64,000 nucleotides of DNA from Herbaspirillum sp. meg3 (GTDB lineage Bacteria > Pseudomonadota > Gammaproteobacteria > Burkholderiales > Burkholderiaceae_D), in NCBI RefSeq assembly GCF_002257565.1, contig NZ_CP022736.1, forward strand, positions 3,472,001-3,536,000. Direction: 5' to 3'. The translations under genes and the position numbers were made by a program. Of this stretch, positions 1 to 11,000 are shown in pieces (positions within the stretch are counted from its first letter, which is position 1; each line of letters opens with the position of its first letter). The notes under the pieces are model-generated. The model did not search any database and was not told where the DNA came from. It saw only the letters and a list, made by a program, of their open reading frames with translations.

Positions 1-978
1 GCCGCCGACACCGTGTTCGACCTGATCGCGCGTCACAACATTGACTGCGATGCCGTGCGCAACGGCTGGATCCAGCCGGCGCATTCAGCCGCCGTCATGC
101 CCACGCTGGAAAAGCGCGCGGCACAATGGGCCGAACGCGGTGCACCGATTGAGTTGCTGGATCGTGACGCGGTCGCGCGCCGCATCGGCACCTCCGCGTA
201 TGTCGGCGCCTGGGTAGATCGCCGCGCAGGCAGTATCCATCCGTTGAAATACTGCCGCGGGCTGGCGCGTGCGGCATTGGCACAAGGCGCAACCATCCAC
301 GGCCGTACGCCCGTCATCAAACTGGAACGCCAGGGACAACGCTGGCTGCTGCATACCGAGCAAGGCGCAATCATCACCGCCGAGCGCGTGATCATCGCCA
401 CCAACGGCTATACCGGCGCACTGTGGCCGCAACTGAAGCAATCCGTGATTGCCGCCAACAGCTTCATCGTGGCGACACGTCCGCTACCGGCAGCCTTGGG
501 CGACAGTATTCTGGCGAACAAGGAAGTGGTGTCCGACTCGCGGCGGCTGTTGCTGTACTACCGCCGGGATGCCGAGGGCCGCATGCTCATGGGTGGGCGC
601 GGGCCCTTCCCTGATCCGCAAGGGCCGCAGGACTTTGCGCATCTGGAGCGTTCGCTGGCGCTGCTGTTTCCGCAACTGGCGGGTGTTGAATATGAATATC
701 GCTGGGCCGGTCGTGTGGCGATCACGCGCGACTTCCTGCCACATGTCCACGAACCGGCCGCCGGACTGACGATCGCTCTCGGCTACAACGGCCGCGGCAT
801 TGCCATGGCCAGCACCATGGGGCGCTGCCTGGCGCAACGCCTGACAGGCGACGGTACGGCATCTGCAAGTTTCCCGTTTCCGATCAGCACGATACAGCCG
901 ATTCCTTTTCATGGACTGCAGCGCTTTTATATCGCTGCCGGCGTGGCGTATTACAGCATTCTCGACAAGCTGTCGTAA
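1..978 (+). CDS. FAD-dependent oxidoreductase (DAO family), 5' truncated
   Basis: The frame is open from base 1, so the true start and the N-terminal FAD-binding GxGxxG motif lie outside the window. The visible 325 or so residues fit the C-terminal two thirds of a D-amino-acid-oxidase-like flavoenzyme of the gamma-glutamylputrescine oxidase (PuuB/OrdL) type. There is a substrate domain containing GSIHPLKYCRGLARAA, a second dinucleotide strand RVIIATNGYTG, and a C-terminal FAD-contacting segment LTIALGYNGRGIAMASTMG. The family oxidises primary or secondary amines with release of H2O2. The exact substrate cannot be told from this fragment. No partner gene follows; the next gene, 340 bp on, is a fimbrial subunit. 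Confidence 0.85.
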   Translation, partial: AADTVFDLIARHNIDCDAVRNGWIQPAHSAAVMPTLEKRAAQWAERGAPIELLDRDAVARRIGTSAYVGAWVDRRAGSIHPLKYCRGLARAALAQGATIHGRTPVIKLERQGQRWLLHTEQGAIITAERVIIATNGYTGALWPQLKQSVIAANSFIVATRPLPAALGDSILANKEVVSDSRRLLLYYRRDAEGRMLMGGRGPFPDPQGPQDFAHLERSLALLFPQLAGVEYEYRWAGRVAITRDFLPHVHEPAAGLTIALGYNGRGIAMASTMGRCLAQRLTGDGTASASFPFPISTIQPIPFHGLQRFYIAAGVAYYSILDKLS

Positions 979-1321
979 GCAAGTCTCCTCGTATCGCAAG
1001 CCGGCCGGCATTCGCCCGCCGGCGCATTTCCCTTGAGCAACACACGTCTCTGCAGGTGACAAACAAGACGAATCAATCCTTTCAGTGTCCGCATGAAAGA
1101 TGCTTGTCTGTGCTTGTCCAGGTGTTTGTCCGTGTCAATGCCAAGCGCATTCAGAGAGCGAAAAATTTAACTTATTCGATTTTTACAACACCTATTTTTT
1201 GAGAGTTTTCCTATATTTTTGACGATCTCCAATCCGTAAGATTTGTCCTGTGGTGAGAACAAAAGCGCAGCAAAACACCGAATCAACGACAGACACTTAC
1301 TTAACTTTTCTGGAGAGCATC
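979..1321. promoter_or_regulatory. Intergenic region, likely fimbrial promoter
   Basis: No gene is seen. GCCGGC occurs twice (1000-1005 and 1018-1023) and could form a short hairpin after the oxidoreductase, but no strong T-run follows. From about 1160 to 1225 the sequence turns strikingly AT-rich with several A and T runs, in contrast to the surrounding DNA. This is typical of the promoter and silencer region of a fimbrial gene. I could not fix a single -35/-10 pair. Confidence 0.4.
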
Positions 1322-1843
1322 ATGCAAAAATCGATCATCGCTTCCTTCCTGGCTATCGCTGCCCTGGCTCCTGCTGCTGCCTTCGCTTCCGACGGCACCA
1401 TCACCATCAACGGCACTGTGACGGCACAAACCTGCACCATCAACGGCGGTAGTCCTAACCTCGCCGTCACGCTGCCAACCGTTTCGACCTCTGCCCTGGC
1501 CTCCGCCGGACAAACGGCTACTCCGACGCCTTTCACCATCGCCTTGACTGCTTGTAATCCGAACAGCGGTAATGTGCGCGCTTTCTTTGAAACTGGTTCT
1601 AACGTCCTTGCCACGCGCCGCCTGAAGAACAACGGCACGGCAACCAATCTGGAGATCGGCCTGCTGAACACAGATAACACGCCTATCTCAATCGGCGCGG
1701 CATCCGGCGCGCAGGGCGCCGCCTCTGTTGCCATCTCCAGCGGCAATGCCAATCTGACTTATATGGCGCAGTACGTGGCTACCGGCACCGTCGGCGCTGG
1801 TACCGTCACTACCAGCGTGACGTATTCCATCGAGTTTCCATAA
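1322..1843 (+). CDS. Type 1-like fimbrial major subunit (orphan pilin)
   Basis: The 173-aa product has a Sec signal peptide (MQKSIIASFLAIAALAPAAAFA), then a mature domain beginning SDGTITINGTVTAQTCTI. This is the classic FimA-type donor strand with the first of two conserved cysteines; the second lies in ALTACNP. The C-terminal beta-strand ends TYSIEFP, where family members usually have an aromatic residue second from the end. The ATG at 1322 follows a GGAG ribosome site; an in-frame start at 1250 would only add non-coding-like residues. Such subunits are assembled by the chaperone-usher pathway, yet no chaperone or usher gene is adjacent, so assembly must rely on genes elsewhere. A rho-independent terminator follows at 1883. 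Confidence 0.88.
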   Translation: MQKSIIASFLAIAALAPAAAFASDGTITINGTVTAQTCTINGGSPNLAVTLPTVSTSALASAGQTATPTPFTIALTACNPNSGNVRAFFETGSNVLATRRLKNNGTATNLEIGLLNTDNTPISIGAASGAQGAASVAISSGNANLTYMAQYVATGTVGAGTVTTSVTYSIEFP

Positions 1844-1882
1844 TTCGTATCGATCCTCGACACTCTCGCTGTTTGTTCACTC

Positions 1883-1916
1883 ATGAAGCCGATTGATTAT
1901 TCGGCTTCATTTTTTG
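1883..1916 (+). terminator. Rho-independent terminator after the fimbrial gene
   Basis: A perfect 10-bp stem, ATGAAGCCGA (1883-1892) with TCGGCTTCAT (1901-1910), has an 8-base loop and is followed by a T-run. It ends the fimbrial transcript and lies just before the convergent reductase gene. Confidence 0.85.
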
Positions 1917-1929
1917 CTACTTCACGGGG

Positions 1930-2781
1930 TTACTTCAACGCAGCCGCAACCGATGCCGACCACGCCGTCGTCGGATGACCGATCAACGTGGAGAGTTGTC
2001 GCCCTTCGTCAAACAATGCGCCCTTGGAGGCAGCCGTATCCGAATTGGACAACAGAGCCGCAACGACTTCCGGCAGGCCGAAACCAATCAGCGCAGCCTT
2101 GTAATCCGCTTCCGGAATATTGCGATATTCCACCGGCTTACCGGACTGGCGCGACACTTCTGCAGCCAGTTCGGCCAGTGTGTAGGCACTGTCGCCGGCC
2201 AACTCATAAATCTTGCCCACATGCCCTTGACCTGCCAGCACCACGGCAGCAGCCTCCGCATAGTCGCTGCGCGCTGCCGATGAAATGCGGCCCTCACCGG
2301 CGCTGCCGTAGATAGCGCCTTGCGCTACCGCACCCGGCACGCCGGCGGTGTAGTTCTCGGTATACCAACCATTGCGCAAGATGACCGCAGGCACGCCGCT
2401 GTCTTTGATGGCTTGCTCGGTGTCCAAATGCTCGGCAGCCAGACCCAGTGACGAGGTGTCCGCACGCAGGACGCTGGTGTAGGCCAGCAATTGCACCTTG
2501 GCGCGCTTGGCGGCATCGATGACGGCACGATGCTGAGCCAGACGTGCGCCAATTTCATTCGACGAGATCAGCAAAACTTTGGTGGCGCCCTGAAACGCCG
2601 CATCAAGGCTGGCGGCATCGGAATAGTCGGCGCGGCGAACCTGCACGCCCAAGGCGGCAAGATCGCCGGCTTTTTCTGGGCTGCGCACGGCGGCGGCGAT
2701 CTGGCCGGCGGGGACGGTTTTCAACAATGCGGCAATGACGAGACGGCCCAGCTGGCCGGTAGCTCCGGTAACGACGATCAT
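1930..2781 (-). CDS. qorB: NAD(P)H:quinone oxidoreductase 2 (QOR2/YtfG-like, NmrA-type SDR)
   Basis: The protein of 283 aa begins MIVVTGATGQLGR, the Rossmann dinucleotide-binding loop of atypical short-chain dehydrogenases. Its length and content (LLISSNEIGARLAQHRAVIDAAK, LRNGWYTENY) match the QOR2/YtfG family, which reduces quinones with NADPH in the cytosol and protects against redox-cycling compounds. It is transcribed away from an HxlR-family regulator at 2893. That arrangement is the same as ytfG/ytfH of Escherichia coli and supports regulation by that protein through the operator at 2842-2882. Confidence 0.9.
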   Translation of the reverse strand: MIVVTGATGQLGRLVIAALLKTVPAGQIAAAVRSPEKAGDLAALGVQVRRADYSDAASLDAAFQGATKVLLISSNEIGARLAQHRAVIDAAKRAKVQLLAYTSVLRADTSSLGLAAEHLDTEQAIKDSGVPAVILRNGWYTENYTAGVPGAVAQGAIYGSAGEGRISSAARSDYAEAAAVVLAGQGHVGKIYELAGDSAYTLAELAAEVSRQSGKPVEYRNIPEADYKAALIGFGLPEVVAALLSNSDTAASKGALFDEGRQLSTLIGHPTTAWSASVAAALK

Positions 2782-2841
2782 GATGATTTCCTATTCAATA
2801 AAAATGGAGATTACGGGGGAAAGAAATTGCAGATTACCGGA

Positions 2842-2882
2842 TACACTAACTTTTAGTAAGTACATACAAAAAGGTTAGTGTA
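2842..2882. promoter_or_regulatory. Operator of the divergent reductase/HxlR pair
   Basis: The 111-bp gap between the two divergent genes contains a perfect 9-bp inverted repeat, TACACTAAC (2842-2850) and GTTAGTGTA (2874-2882). Between the arms lies a second near-palindrome, GTAAGTACATAC. HxlR-family regulators bind such dyads as dimers, so this is the likely autoregulatory and qorB control site. Confidence 0.7.
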
Positions 2883-2892
2883 AAATAATCGC

Positions 2893-3309
2893 ATGAATAC
2901 ACGAGATCCCCTTCCAAGCTCGCCTGACGACCACGTTTCGCTCAAAGAACGGCTGCGCCGCGGCGAGCTGTTTTCCGGCGATTGCCCGTCGCGCGGCGTC
3001 CTCAAGCACATCACCAGCCGCTGGGGCGTGCTGATTCTGGTGGCGTTGCTGGTCGGCACGCACCGTTTCAGCGACCTGCGCCGCAAAATCGGCGGTATCA
3101 GCGAAAAGATGCTCGCCCAGACCTTGCAAGATCTGGAAGGCGACGGCCTGGTGATCCGCAAGTCCTATGACGTCGTACCGCCCCATGTGGACTACACCTT
3201 GTCGCCACTGGGACTGGAGGCGGCGCAACACGTGGAAGCGCTGACGGATTGGATAGAGTCCAGCTTGCCGCGGATTATGGAAATACGGGAAGAAATGCAG
3301 AAGGCGTAA
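2893..3309 (+). CDS. HxlR-family redox-sensing transcriptional regulator
   Basis: The 138-aa protein carries the HxlR winged-helix domain at about residues 30-120. Family hallmarks are CPSRGVLKHITSRWGVLILVALL, RFSDLRRKIGGISEKMLAQTL and the wing VVPPHVDYTLSPLG. A single cysteine at position 31, just before the first helix, matches the reactive cysteine used by one-Cys redox sensors of this family (YodB, QorR). With the divergent quinone reductase and the inverted repeat between them, it is best read as a quinone- or disulfide-stress repressor of that gene and of itself. The ligand is inferred from context only. Confidence 0.88.
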   Translation: MNTRDPLPSSPDDHVSLKERLRRGELFSGDCPSRGVLKHITSRWGVLILVALLVGTHRFSDLRRKIGGISEKMLAQTLQDLEGDGLVIRKSYDVVPPHVDYTLSPLGLEAAQHVEALTDWIESSLPRIMEIREEMQKA

Positions 3310-3341
3310 GGCGGGCACAATTCAGTTCTGCAGACAACAAG

Positions 3342-3377
3342 AAACCGCATCGGCGAGCTGCCTGATGCGGTTTTTTA
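3342..3377 (+). terminator. Rho-independent terminator after the HxlR regulator
   Basis: The stem AAACCGCATC (3342-3351) pairs with GATGCGGTTT (3364-3373), with a 12-base loop and a T-rich tail. Confidence 0.85.
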
Positions 3378-3585
3378 TTTCAGCAATAAAGCCGTCTGTG
3401 AAATAAATCTCTGCGCGCTTGCCTGCCCCTGCTAATTAAAATGGGGGCGTGTTCCATGGCGATATGAGACAGGCTTCAAATAGCAACAATAGCTGTCCAC
3501 GCATAATTTTGAGTTGTATTATTAGCCATTGCGTCGCAGTGGCAAATGCCAGGCAAAATTTTCAATCAACGAGGGGGAAACACTC

Positions 3586-4521
3586 ATGTCGGAAACAAAA
3601 AAATATCGTCTGGTGACACGTAGCGATTTTGATGGATTGGTGTGCGCAGTGCTGTTGAAGCACCTCAATATGATCGACGAAATCCTGTTCGTGCATCCCA
3701 AAGACATGCAGGACGGAAAAATCGCCATCAGCGACAACGATATCACCACCAACCTGCCGTTCGTGCCTGGCGTGCACATCGCCTTCGATCACCATCTGTC
3801 GGAAACCATCCGCAATACCGGTGAGCGCAAGAATCACGTGATCCATCCCGACGCACCGTCAGCCGCGCGCGTGGTGTACGACTACTACGGCGGTGAAAAG
3901 GTGTTCCCGGCATCGTGGGGCGACATGATGGCAGCCGTCGACAAGGGCGACGCCGCACGCTTCAACGAACAGGAAGTGCTCAACCCGGAAGGCTGGGATC
4001 TGCTCAACTTCCTGATGGATGCCCGCACCGGCCTCGGCCGTTTCCGCGACTTCCGCATCTCCAACTACAACCTGATGATGGATCTGATCGAACTGTGCAA
4101 AACGCACACCATTGAACAGATCATGGCCTCGCCCGACGTCAAGGAACGCAAGGACCTGTACTTCGAGCACGCTGAGAAGTGCAAGGATCAAATCCGCCGC
4201 TGCGCCACCGTGCACAAGAACCTGGTCGTACTGGATCTGCGCAACGAAGAAGTCATCTTCGCCGGCAACCGCTTCATCATCTATGCCCTGTTCCCGCAAA
4301 CGAACATCTCCATCCACGTACTGTGGGGCCTGAAAAACCAGAACACCGTCTTCGCCACCGGCAAATCGATCCTCAACCGCACGTCGAAGACCAACATCGG
4401 CGCGCTGATGCTGGAATACGGTGGCGGCGGACATGAGAACGCGGGTACTTGCCAGGTGGAGAACGACAAGGCGGAAGAAGTCTTGAAGGTGCTGATTTCG
4501 CGCATTAACGCGGATGGCTAA
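3586..4521 (+). CDS. DHH-family phosphoesterase (exopolyphosphatase-like)
   Basis: The 311-aa protein starts at the ATG preceded by GAGGGGG; an in-frame start at 3529 has no ribosome site. It has the DHH motifs for two divalent metals: RSDFDG (residues 12-17) and DHH (68-70). The C-terminal DHHA1 domain has the substrate loop GGGGHENAGT. The family hydrolyses phosphodiester or phosphoanhydride bonds (nanoRNases, cyclic dinucleotide hydrolases, short-chain exopolyphosphatases). Which substrate this one uses cannot be decided from sequence. It is monocistronic, with terminators on both sides. Confidence 0.85.
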   Translation: MSETKKYRLVTRSDFDGLVCAVLLKHLNMIDEILFVHPKDMQDGKIAISDNDITTNLPFVPGVHIAFDHHLSETIRNTGERKNHVIHPDAPSAARVVYDYYGGEKVFPASWGDMMAAVDKGDAARFNEQEVLNPEGWDLLNFLMDARTGLGRFRDFRISNYNLMMDLIELCKTHTIEQIMASPDVKERKDLYFEHAEKCKDQIRRCATVHKNLVVLDLRNEEVIFAGNRFIIYALFPQTNISIHVLWGLKNQNTVFATGKSILNRTSKTNIGALMLEYGGGGHENAGTCQVENDKAEEVLKVLISRINADG

Positions 4522-5063
4522 AAGCCCGTGCGTTCGCATTCGAAGTGTGAATGCATCCGCATCAGCCGATACAAAAAAGCTCCCTTGTGGAGCTTTTTTG
4601 TTGCGTGTTCCGGCGCTGGGCAAACTCAGACTGCTAAAAACAGACAACACAGACAAAATAAACAAACAATCGAAATTCAGCGTAAGTCTCCCGATTCAAT
4701 CTCCTGCCCGTCAGAATCCGACGTGATGGCCGGAATTCACGTACACTCAGGACAATTGCCTGTAGCAAGTTATGCTGACAAATCAAGCTAAGCAGCTACG
4801 TCAAAGCGACAGCCCCATCTCTCTTTGAGTCACCCCGCCTCCCAAGGTGCTCGCACGGTGATTCAACTTGCATCGAACCCAGCCATTCTGCGTGTGACCT
4901 GGAGCACACAAACCTGGATTCAGCCCTTTCCGCACTCCCATGACCGCTCTCTGCGCATAACGGCGTAGTCGGCGGCGTTTATACGCTTGTACGAAACGCA
5001 CCTTCGACGCTACTGCGACCGAAGGCATCCGCGTTGGTACACGCAGGATGAAAGACGTGAATC
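4522..5063. other. Intergenic region before the glucan synthase gene
   Basis: Apart from the terminator at 4573-4603, no gene or RNA is recognised in these 540 bases. The long leader presumably carries the promoter of the glucan synthase gene. I see no convincing -35/-10 pair or riboswitch. Confidence 0.4.
4573..4603 (+). terminator. Rho-independent terminator after the DHH gene
   Basis: The stem AAAAAAGCTCC (4573-4583) pairs with GGAGCTTTTTT (4589-4599) around a 5-base loop. With A-runs before and T-runs after, it could work in both directions. Confidence 0.9.
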
Positions 5064-8000
5064 GTGAATCAAGACCAGACACTACTCGAAGAAGAACTCC
5101 CGCTGCGCGCCGAACTGTTCAGCGCCCAGCAAATGGAACAGCATGGCCAGGTACTGGCCAATGCACACAAGCTTGATCCGAACTACGGCCCCGACAAACT
5201 GCTGGCCCGACTGGCCGACAATGAAGCCACCATCATCGATGCCTGCACCAGCCTGACGGCAGCCATCAAGGCCGGGCGCCAGGTGACGCCTGCTGCGGAA
5301 TGGCTGCTGGATAATTTTTATCTCATCGAAGAACAGATCCGTACGGCCAAACGCCATCTTCCCAAAAATTACAGCAAGGAATTGCCACGCCTGCTGCACG
5401 GCCACTCTGCCGGCAGTCCGCGTGTCTACGATATCGCGCTGGAAACGATCTCGCATGGCGACGGCCGGGTCGACCCCGAAAGTCTGAGTCGCTTCGTCGT
5501 GGCGTATCAGCAGACAACAACGCTCAATCTGGGCGAGCTGTGGGCCATTCCCATCATGCTGCGGCTGGCCTTGATCGAAAATCTGCGACGCGTCGCGGCA
5601 CGCCTGTCGGCGACACGCATTAATCGCAACCTCGCGCATTTCTGGGCGGACGACATGCTCGAAGTGGCCGAAAAGAATCCCAGCAACCTGATTCTGCTGG
5701 TGGCCGATATGGCGCGTTCCGAACCGCCGATGGAAAGTTCCTTCGTCGCCGAGCTGGTACGCCGCCTGCAAGGTCAAAGCCCAACGCTTACCTTGCCGCT
5801 GACGTGGCTGGCGCAACGCCTGGCCGCCTCCGGCACCAGCATCGAACACCTGGTACAGCAAGAAAGCCAGCACCAGGCTGCCGACCAGGTTTCCATCAGC
5901 AATAGCATCGGCTCGCTGCGCTTTCTGACCAGTATGGACTGGCGTGAATTCGTCGAGACCATGAGCACTGTCGACCACATTTTGCGCGAAGACCCCAGCG
6001 ATACCTACGCACGCATGGATTTTGCGACACGTGACCGCTACCGCCATGTCGTCGAAAAAATAGCGCGTGAAGGCTCGCTGTCCGAAACCGAAGTCGCACG
6101 TGAGGCCATTGCCATGGCGCGCACTGCAGCAATGCAGATAGACAAAGCGGATCGCCGCGCCCACGTCGGCTATTACCTCATCGGCCAAGGGCTGGAAGCA
6201 TTACAAACGGTAGCGACCCTGCACATTCCACTACGCGCAAAGCTGGCGCGACTGGCGAATACGCGTCCGATGACCATGTATCTCGGCGCCATATTGGCGA
6301 TCACCGCGGTGGCGACCTGGTGGGTGCTGGCCGAAGTGCACCAGGAATACCGCGGCAGAGCAGATCAATGGTATCCACTGTGGCTAGCCTTGCTGGGCTT
6401 GTTAATCGCACTGCCTGCCAGCCAGTTGGCGCAATCTGTCGTCAACTGGCTGGTACCCATGCTGACGCCGCCACGACTATTGCCGCGAATGGACTTATTC
6501 GGCGGCATTCCTCCTGAATGTCATACCCTCGTCGTGGTGCCGACCTTGCTCAGCACGACCGCAGGTGCAGAGAGTCTGGTCGATGCGCTGGAAGTGCGCT
6601 TTCTCGCCAATCAAGATGTCAATCTGCGCTTTTGTCTGTTGACCGATTTCGCCGACGCCGTCAGCGAGAGCACGCCAGAAGACGCTCCCTTGCTGACGTT
6701 TACGACCCAGCTGATGAACGAGCTTAATGTCAAATATCCGCGAGCAGGCGGCGACAACTTCTTGCTGCTGCATCGCCCTCGCCGCTGGAATCCAGCACAA
6801 GCGACATGGATGGCCTACGAGCGCAAGCGCGGCAAACTGGGAGATCTCAACGCCTTCTTGCGAGGGAGCGGCCATGATGCTTTCTGCGCCGTCGTCGGTG
6901 ACACTACCGGCCTCGTGAATACACGTTACGTCATCACGCTCGACACCGATACCGAACTGCCACGCGACGCGGCCCGCCAGTTTGTCGCAACGATGTCGCA
7001 TCCTCTGAATCGTCCCGTCTACGACGCAGTGCAGAAAAAAATCAGCGACGGCTACGGCATTCTGCAGCCGCGCATCGCCGTCAGTTCCCCCAGCGCCCAG
7101 GCCTCGCGCTACGAACTGCTGTATGGCGGCGAAACCGGTATCGACCCGTACACCCGCACCGTCTCCGACGTGTATCAGGATCTGTTCGGCGAAGGCTCTT
7201 TCATCGGTAAGGGGATCTATGAAGTCGATGCGTTCGAACAAGTATTGCAGGATCGCATGCCTGAAAACCGTATTCTCAGCCACGACCTGCTGGAAGGCTG
7301 TTACGCGCGCGCCGGCCTGATCAGCGACGTGCAGTTATACGAGCAATACCCGTCACGCTATAGTGCCGACGTCAGCCGACGCCATCGCTGGATTCGCGGC
7401 GACTGGCAGATTGCCGCCTGGCTATGGCCACGGGTACCAGTGAACCGCGATGCGACAGGAAAACTTCACTACGAAAAGACACCTCTGTCGGCCTTGTCGC
7501 GCTGGAAGCTGTTCGACAATCTGCGCCGCAGCCTGGTTGCGCCGGCACTGACATTGGCGACGCTGGGTGGTTGGATTCTGTTACCTAAGGCATGGCTCTG
7601 GACCGGTCTGATACTGGTTGTATCACTGACTCCGGCCTTGTGTTCGCTGTTGCTCAATCTGCTGAAAAAGTCCGGCGAAATTCGTCTGCAACAACACATC
7701 TCGGCATCGCTGTCAGCGCTCGGCGCTCAACTGGTACACGCCGGTCTGGCCATCACCCTGCTGCCTTATGAAAGCTGGTACCACCTGGACGCCATCCTGC
7801 GCACGCAATGGCGTCTGCACATCTCAGGCAAACGCCTGCTGGAGTGGAACAGCTCCAGCGAAGTCAATGCTCGCGCCGGTAATCGGCTGCGCTCCTACTA
7901 CGCGGCGATGTGGCAATCGCCGCTGCTGGCGCTGGCCGTGGCGCTGTATCTCGATTTGCGTCACCCGGTCGCGCTGGCTGCTGCCGCACCGATCCTGATT

Positions 8001-11000
8001 CTGTGGTGGCTCGCACCTGTCATCGTGTTTCGCATCAGCCAGCCGATCACACAGCGCGCGCCGCATCTGAGCGATACCCAGCAGACTTACCTGAATTCGC
8101 TGGCGCGCAAGACCTGGCTCTTCTTCGAGACCTATGTCGGTCCGGCAGACAACTGGTTGCCTCCCGACAACATGCAGGAACATCCTGTGGAAGTCCTGGC
8201 CCGGCGTACTTCGCCGACCAATATTGGACTATCGCTGCTGGCCAATCTGACGGCGTATGATTTCGGCTACATCCCCGGCGGCCAACTATTGGAACGCACC
8301 CGCAACACCTTTCAGACCATGTCCGCGCTGGAGCGATATCAGGGCCATTTCTACAACTGGTACGACACGCAATATCTCCACCCGCTTCCGCCTGCCTATG
8401 TATCAACCGTCGACAGCGGCAACCTTGCCGGGCATTTGCTCACCTTGCTGCCGGGATTGCAAGCATTGGCCGATGCGCCGGTACTGCATCCGAATCTGTT
8501 TCCCGGACTCCGCGCAGCGTATGCGATTCTCAACGAGCTGTCGCATAACTTGCCGCTCCCTGAAACACAGCAATTGTCGCCGCTGTTCGAACGCGAACTC
8601 CTCGCGGCCTGCGCAACACCACCTGCATCGCTGAGCGATGCCTGCGCTGTGCTCGATGGCCTGCATCGTCACATGGTCGATTTTGCACGTGGCCTGCATC
8701 AGGGAACCGGCGCTCAGATTGCCGGCGCCGCTGCTGCCGCTATTGCTATCAACGCGCCATCCGACAAATATCTGCAACGGCTGAGTCAACTCCGTCAATG
8801 GGAACGCGCGCTCTCCAGCCAATGCCGCGAAGCGCTGGCGGAACTGCATGCGCTGGCGCCATGGCTACGTACCAATCACTTCAAACGCTGCAGCGACAAC
8901 CTTCCCGCGCTCGCGGCTGTGCTCAATGGCACGCTCAGTCTGCGTCAGATAGCGCAACTGCCCGCACTGTCTCTCCGGGCGCCAAGCTCTGACAGTGATA
9001 GCAATAGCGATAGCGACGAAAACAAGGTCGCGCTGACAGCATTGCAAAGCTTGCTCAAAGAAGGCAGCGACCTGGCTGCCTCGCGTCTTGCTGCGATCGA
9101 CATGCTGGTGATGCAAGCGGCGGAATTCTCGCGCATGGAATATCGTTTTCTGTACGACCCGGCGACTCACCTTCTGGCAATTGGCTACAACGTTGCCGAT
9201 CGCCGGCGCGACACCGGTTTTTACGACTTGCTGGCATCGGAAGCGCGACTGGCGACCTTCGTCGGTATCGCGCAAGGGCAACTGCCGCAAGACAGCTGGT
9301 TTGCACTGGGCCGACAACTCACCCTCGCCGGCGGCGAACCTATTCTGCTGTCGTGGAGCGGGTCGATGTTTGAATATCTGATGCCCTTGCTGGTCATGCC
9401 GACGTTCACCGGTACCCTGCTCGATCAAACCTATCGCTCTGTCGTCGAAAGGCAGATCAGCTACGGTGCACAGCGCGGCGTATTCTGGGGCATGTCGGAG
9501 TCGGGTTATCACAGCTTCGACGCCAGTCTGAACTATCAATACCGAACCTTCGGCGTGCCGGGCCTGGGCTTCAAGCGCGGCCTGGGCGATGATCTGGTGA
9601 TTGCCCCCTACGCCTCGATGATGGCGCTGATGGTCGCGCCGGAGCAGGCTTGCAATAACTTGCAGGAAATGAGCGCCGCCGGATTCGAAGGCGTGTTCGG
9701 CATGTACGAAGCAATCGACTACACACCGTCGCGCCTGCCGCGTGGCCAAAGCAACGCTGTGATCCGCTCGTTCATGTCACATCATCAGGGCATGGGCTTC
9801 TTAGGATTGGCCTACCTGCTGCTGGATCGGCCGATGCAACGCCGCTTCGAATCCTATCCCTTGTTTCAGGCCACCATGTCGCTGCTGCACGAGCGCGTCC
9901 CCAAGGCTGGCGCCAATTATTCCAGTGCGTCAGAACTGGCTGACGTGCGCATCGCCGCCACTGATCAGGATCAGCAAATCCGCGTGATGCGTCGCCCCGA
10001 TCCGCGCACGCCGGAAGTACAACTGCTATCCAACGGCCGCTATCACGTGATGATCACGAGTGCCGGCGGTGGTTATAGCCGCTGGAACGATATCGCCGTC
10101 ACACGCTGGCGCGAAGACACCACGCGCGATCACTGGGGCAGCTTCTGCTATGTGCGCGACATCCGGGAAGATGAATTCTGGTCGACGGCGTATCAGCCCA
10201 GCCTGACGACGCCGACGCATTACGAGGTCATTTTTTCCGAAGGCCGCGCCGAGTTCCGGCGCAACGACCGCGATATCGAGATGCATACCGAAATCGTGGT
10301 CTCTCCCGAAGACGACATTGAACTGCGCCGTACCAAGATCACCAATCGCTCACGCTCGACGCGCACACTGGAGATCACCAGCTACGCCGAAGTCGTGCTC
10401 GCACCGGCAGCTGCCGACGCCATGCATCCGGCGTTCAGCAACCTGTTCGTCCAAACCGAGATCGACATGCAGCGTGGCGCCATCCTGTGCACACGCCGAC
10501 CACGCTCGGCCAACGAAAACGTGCCGTGGATGTTCCATCTGATGGCCGTGCACGGTGCAGAGGCCGATGCGGCCTCTTACGAAACCGACCGCATGCAGTT
10601 TCTCGGCCGCGGCAACACACCCGCCACGCCGCAGGCCATGGGTCAGGTTGGCCCGTTGTCGAACAGCGCAGGTTCAGTACTTGATCCGATCATGTCGATC
10701 CGTCGCCGCATCACGCTTGAAGCGGAGCAATCCGTCACCATCGATATGGTGACCGGCGTCGCTGCAAGCCGCGATACGTGCGAAGAGTTGATCGGTAAAT
10801 ATCAGGATCGCCATCTGGCCGATCGCGTCATGGAGCTGGCATGGACCCACAATCAGGTGGTGCTGCGCCAACTCAATGCCAGCGAAGCAGACGCTCAGCT
10901 CTACGGCCGTCTGGCCAACTCGGTGGTCTACGCGAATTCGTTGCTGCGCGCCGAAGCCAGCATTCTGGCGCGCAACCGGCGCGGTCAGTCGGCGTTATGG

